Assembly (NCBI GenBank): GCA_944325435.1
Contig: CALVAC010000013.1
Span: forward strand, 16,781 to 80,780
Source of the DNA: an uncultured Bacteroidales bacterium
GTDB taxonomy: Bacteria; Bacteroidota; Bacteroidia; Bacteroidales; UBA932
Length of the DNA: 64,000 bases
Direction of reading: 5' to 3'
How positions within the stretch are numbered: position 1 is the first letter of the stretch; each line of letters begins with the position of its first letter. The notes beneath the pieces are model-generated. The model had not been told where the DNA came from and made no database searches. It was given only the letters and a program-made list of their open reading frames with translations. Shown here piece by piece: positions 62,373 through 64,000 of the stretch. A program made the translations under genes and the position numbers.

Positions 62373-63473
62373 TCAGATGGTGAGCTTTCGCAGGTTGCTG
62401 CCGTCGAAGTCAACGATGTATGGCGTTGCCAGGCGGCTCACGATTTCATTCCCGTTGCCGATTATGAGCTGGCTGTCGCTGATTATGATGACATATGTCA
62501 CGGGTATATCCTTGACGAGCTGTTTGCGTTCTCCGGTATCCAGGTTTATGGAGTAAAGGCCGTTTTCCCACTCGCCATACTCCCCGGATATGCCAATGAA
62601 CAGAGTCCCTTCGTATTCAATGACCGAAGTTGCGCTCGGCAGGCCGGTCAGTATGGTCTGGTATTCGCCTCCAGTGTATGGAACGGAGTTCAGCAAGTAT
62701 GTGCCGTTCTGCGGGTCGGTATCGAGTATGAGCATATTGTCGCGCCCGGTCTGGGCGAGCCCGTAGGTGTCGTATTCATATATTTGTTGTGTGTTGCCTT
62801 CCATATCCATTCTGTAATGCACCGCATGGAAATCGCTCCCTGACCCCTCATAGTCGCGGAAGTAGAAATGTCCGTTGAGATAACTCATTGTGGCGGCATC
62901 GCCTGGATGGGTGAACAGCTTTTGCGGTTCGGCAGAGCCGTCGGTCACATAGTCGAGACTGAACACGTTCTTCGTGTCGAGACCGTCTGTATAGTAAATG
63001 GCATTGTTGCCATAGGCCGGGACCAGGGCGTTCTGTGCAATAGCCTTGGGTTTTTCGGTACCGTCTGTTTTTACCGCGTACAAGTAATATCGGCGGTCGC
63101 CGGGTATATCGAACGGCTGGTAATACAGGTAGCCGTCCCTGGCATGCAGGTTGGTGAACATAAAGTCTCCGCCTCCTTCCGGGCTTTTAATGTTGTCGAG
63201 CAATGTGACCTTGCCTGTTTCCTTGTTTTGGGCGCATAGGGCAACTTCGGTGGACGATACTGCCGCCCAGTAGTATATGTTTTCAGAGTCGGCTTCGCCC
63301 ATTCCCAGGTTGTTCTGGTTTTGTGAAACTACATATTCAGGCAGAGGCGTGTATGTTGTGCCGGTAGCAGGAGGTGTGCCGGTAGAGAGCTTGTCGTTGT
63401 CAGAGCAGGATTGCACAAGTGATATGCTCAGGCCTATGCAGGCGTAACAGAGTGATTTGTTTAAGTGTGTCAT
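62373..63473 (-). CDS. DUF5050/beta-propeller-like lipoprotein
   Basis: 366 residues. Lipoprotein signal (VQSCSDND, Cys23), then a Gly/Thr/Pro linker and repeated beta-propeller-type blades (NIYYWAAV, GYLYYQPFD, NAIYYTDGL, GHFYFRDYEG, LFIGISGEYG), as in DUF5050 or TolB-like proteins. It is exposed on the envelope, function unknown. It lacks a good promoter immediately upstream and shares a strand with argH. Confidence 0.75.
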   Translation of the reverse strand: MTHLNKSLCYACIGLSISLVQSCSDNDKLSTGTPPATGTTYTPLPEYVVSQNQNNLGMGEADSENIYYWAAVSSTEVALCAQNKETGKVTLLDNIKSPEGGGDFMFTNLHARDGYLYYQPFDIPGDRRYYLYAVKTDGTEKPKAIAQNALVPAYGNNAIYYTDGLDTKNVFSLDYVTDGSAEPQKLFTHPGDAATMSYLNGHFYFRDYEGSGSDFHAVHYRMDMEGNTQQIYEYDTYGLAQTGRDNMLILDTDPQNGTYLLNSVPYTGGEYQTILTGLPSATSVIEYEGTLFIGISGEYGEWENGLYSINLDTGERKQLVKDIPVTYVIIISDSQLIIGNGNEIVSRLATPYIVDFDGSNLRKLTI

Positions 63474-63617
63474 TGGATATGAAAACTGTTTGAATTTTAT
63501 TGGAAAATCCTGTTATGTAATATATTTCGGCAGGCTAATTTGGATAACCTTGCTGATAAAAGATGCAAGTTATAAAAAATAACCCGGAACACAAAGAATG
63601 AATATTCAAAATAATGC

Positions 63618-63671
63618 TTATCCGCAAAAATACCCCTGCCAGTTGTGAATATGAGGCATTTTTGCGGATAA
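63618..63671. repeat. 14-bp perfect inverted repeat in an intergenic gap
   Basis: TTATCCGCAAAAAT (63618-63631) and ATTTTTGCGGATAA (63658-63671) with a 26-nt loop. It lies in the 230-nt gap between the propeller lipoprotein and the Rpn-like gene, the only structure I see there. It may be an operator, an element end or a stem-loop. Confidence 0.55.
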
Positions 63672-63703
63672 CCGGTATTGTCAAGTCAGAATTGCCGGAT
63701 CTT

Positions 63704-64000
63704 TCAGAGTTTCCTGATCTCGTCCTCCGGAAGTCCTGTCAGTTCGGATATCAGGTCCATCCCGAGACCTTTCGCCTTCATGGCACGGGCCACTTCCGTT
63801 TTCCCCTCGGTGAGCCCTTTTGCTTCACCCTCGGCAAGCCCTTCGGCTTTCCCTTCAAGCCTGCCTTCGGCGAGTCCTTCGGCCTTGCCTACAGCCTTGC
63901 CCTTTGCTTCGCCTTCGGCGAGTCCCTCGGCAAGCCCTTCAGCCCGGTAGGTGTTAAGGATATTCGTATAGTCGCGCTCTGTCATCATATCGTGTTCGTA
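63704..64000 (-). CDS. C-terminal part of an Rpn/PD-(D/E)XK nuclease-transposase family protein
   Basis: The reading frame is open to the window edge (4 codons before the first ATG at 63988), so the gene starts outside. The visible 98 residues end in the variable tail of Rpn-like proteins: an Ala-Glu-Gly-rich repeat (GLAEGEAKGKAVGKAEG and similar) and a helical end, ELTGLPEDEIRKL. Rpn proteins are recombination-promoting nucleases, often called transposases in annotations. The degenerate AEG repeat makes the length of this gene prone to change. Confidence 0.72.
   Translation of the reverse strand, partial: YEHDMMTERDYTNILNTYRAEGLAEGLAEGEAKGKAVGKAEGLAEGRLEGKAEGLAEGEAKGLTEGKTEVARAMKAKGLGMDLISELTGLPEDEIRKL

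Noticed and set aside
63828..63958. Regularly repeated DNA near the right edge as a CRISPR array
   Set aside because: The units are in frame, degenerate and code for Ala-Glu-Gly steps; there are no spacers and no cas genes.

Overview
The window looks like chromosomal DNA of a Bacteroidota species, most likely of order Bacteroidales. The evidence is Bacteroidota-type promoters (TTG/TTTG, a 17-21 nt spacer, then TAnnTTTG) in front of many genes, a SusC/SusD pair, an S46 dipeptidyl-peptidase, TlpA-type thiol lipoproteins, a class I fumarase and a GH127 lipoprotein. GC is moderately high for the phylum. I cannot name a genus from sequence alone, and no rRNA, tRNA, CRISPR array or complete insertion sequence was seen.

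Layout. 1-5.9 kb is housekeeping: murI (cut by the window edge), prfB, fumarase, rplU-rpmA behind a structured leader, serS and ruvC. 6.0-11.0 kb holds a TonB-type outer-membrane beta-barrel protein and a GH127 beta-L-arabinofuranosidase-like lipoprotein. 11.05-30.9 kb is one uninterrupted + strand operon of 20 genes that reads as an aryl-polyene-type polyketide/lipid pathway: one ketoreductase, three ketosynthase genes (two with an extra chain-length-factor-like half-domain), three acyl carrier proteins, two hotdog dehydratases, a hotdog thioesterase, three acyltransferase domains (one fused to a GT2 glycosyltransferase), two tandem CrtI-like flavoproteins, an SMR-type membrane protein, a LolA-like carrier, an MMPL exporter, an aryl-acid ligase and a cinnamoyl-esterase-like hydrolase. 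A strong promoter sits directly before the first gene.

30.9-34.7 kb on the - strand carries rluD, a PASTA membrane protein, a DUF362 ferredoxin-type protein and a LysE exporter. These are followed by lnt (+), a dpp11-type peptidase and two thioredoxin-fold envelope proteins, coaD and ung. 42.8-50.0 kb on the - strand is lon followed, in apparent translational coupling, by a complete TolC/HlyD/MacAB-like efflux pump. A near-perfect 29-bp dyad lies upstream of lon. 50.2-52.3 kb (+) holds an HU gene, a 30-residue extremely basic protein and RNase G, with a terminator before and after rng. 52.5-59.3 kb is a SusC/SusD locus with a ThuA-like/DsbD-N-like lipoprotein; the SusC gene is frameshifted just after its signal peptide. 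The window ends with mgsA, an EamA transporter, argH, a beta-propeller-like lipoprotein and the C-terminal part of an Rpn-like nuclease/transposase-family protein with a degenerate Ala-Glu-Gly repeat.

How the operon may work (inference): an aromatic acid, possibly freed by the cinnamoyl-esterase-like enzyme, is activated by the ligase and loaded on an ACP. It is then extended with malonyl units by the ketosynthases, reduced by the SDR and dehydrated by the hotdog enzymes to a conjugated polyene. The chain is modified by the flavoproteins, transferred to a lipid or sugar acceptor by the acyltransferases and GT2 enzyme, and moved to the outer membrane by the MMPL exporter with the LolA-like protein. 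No aromatic ammonia-lyase, chorismate lyase or DarA/DarB-type gene was seen here, so the source of the starter and the exact product are open.
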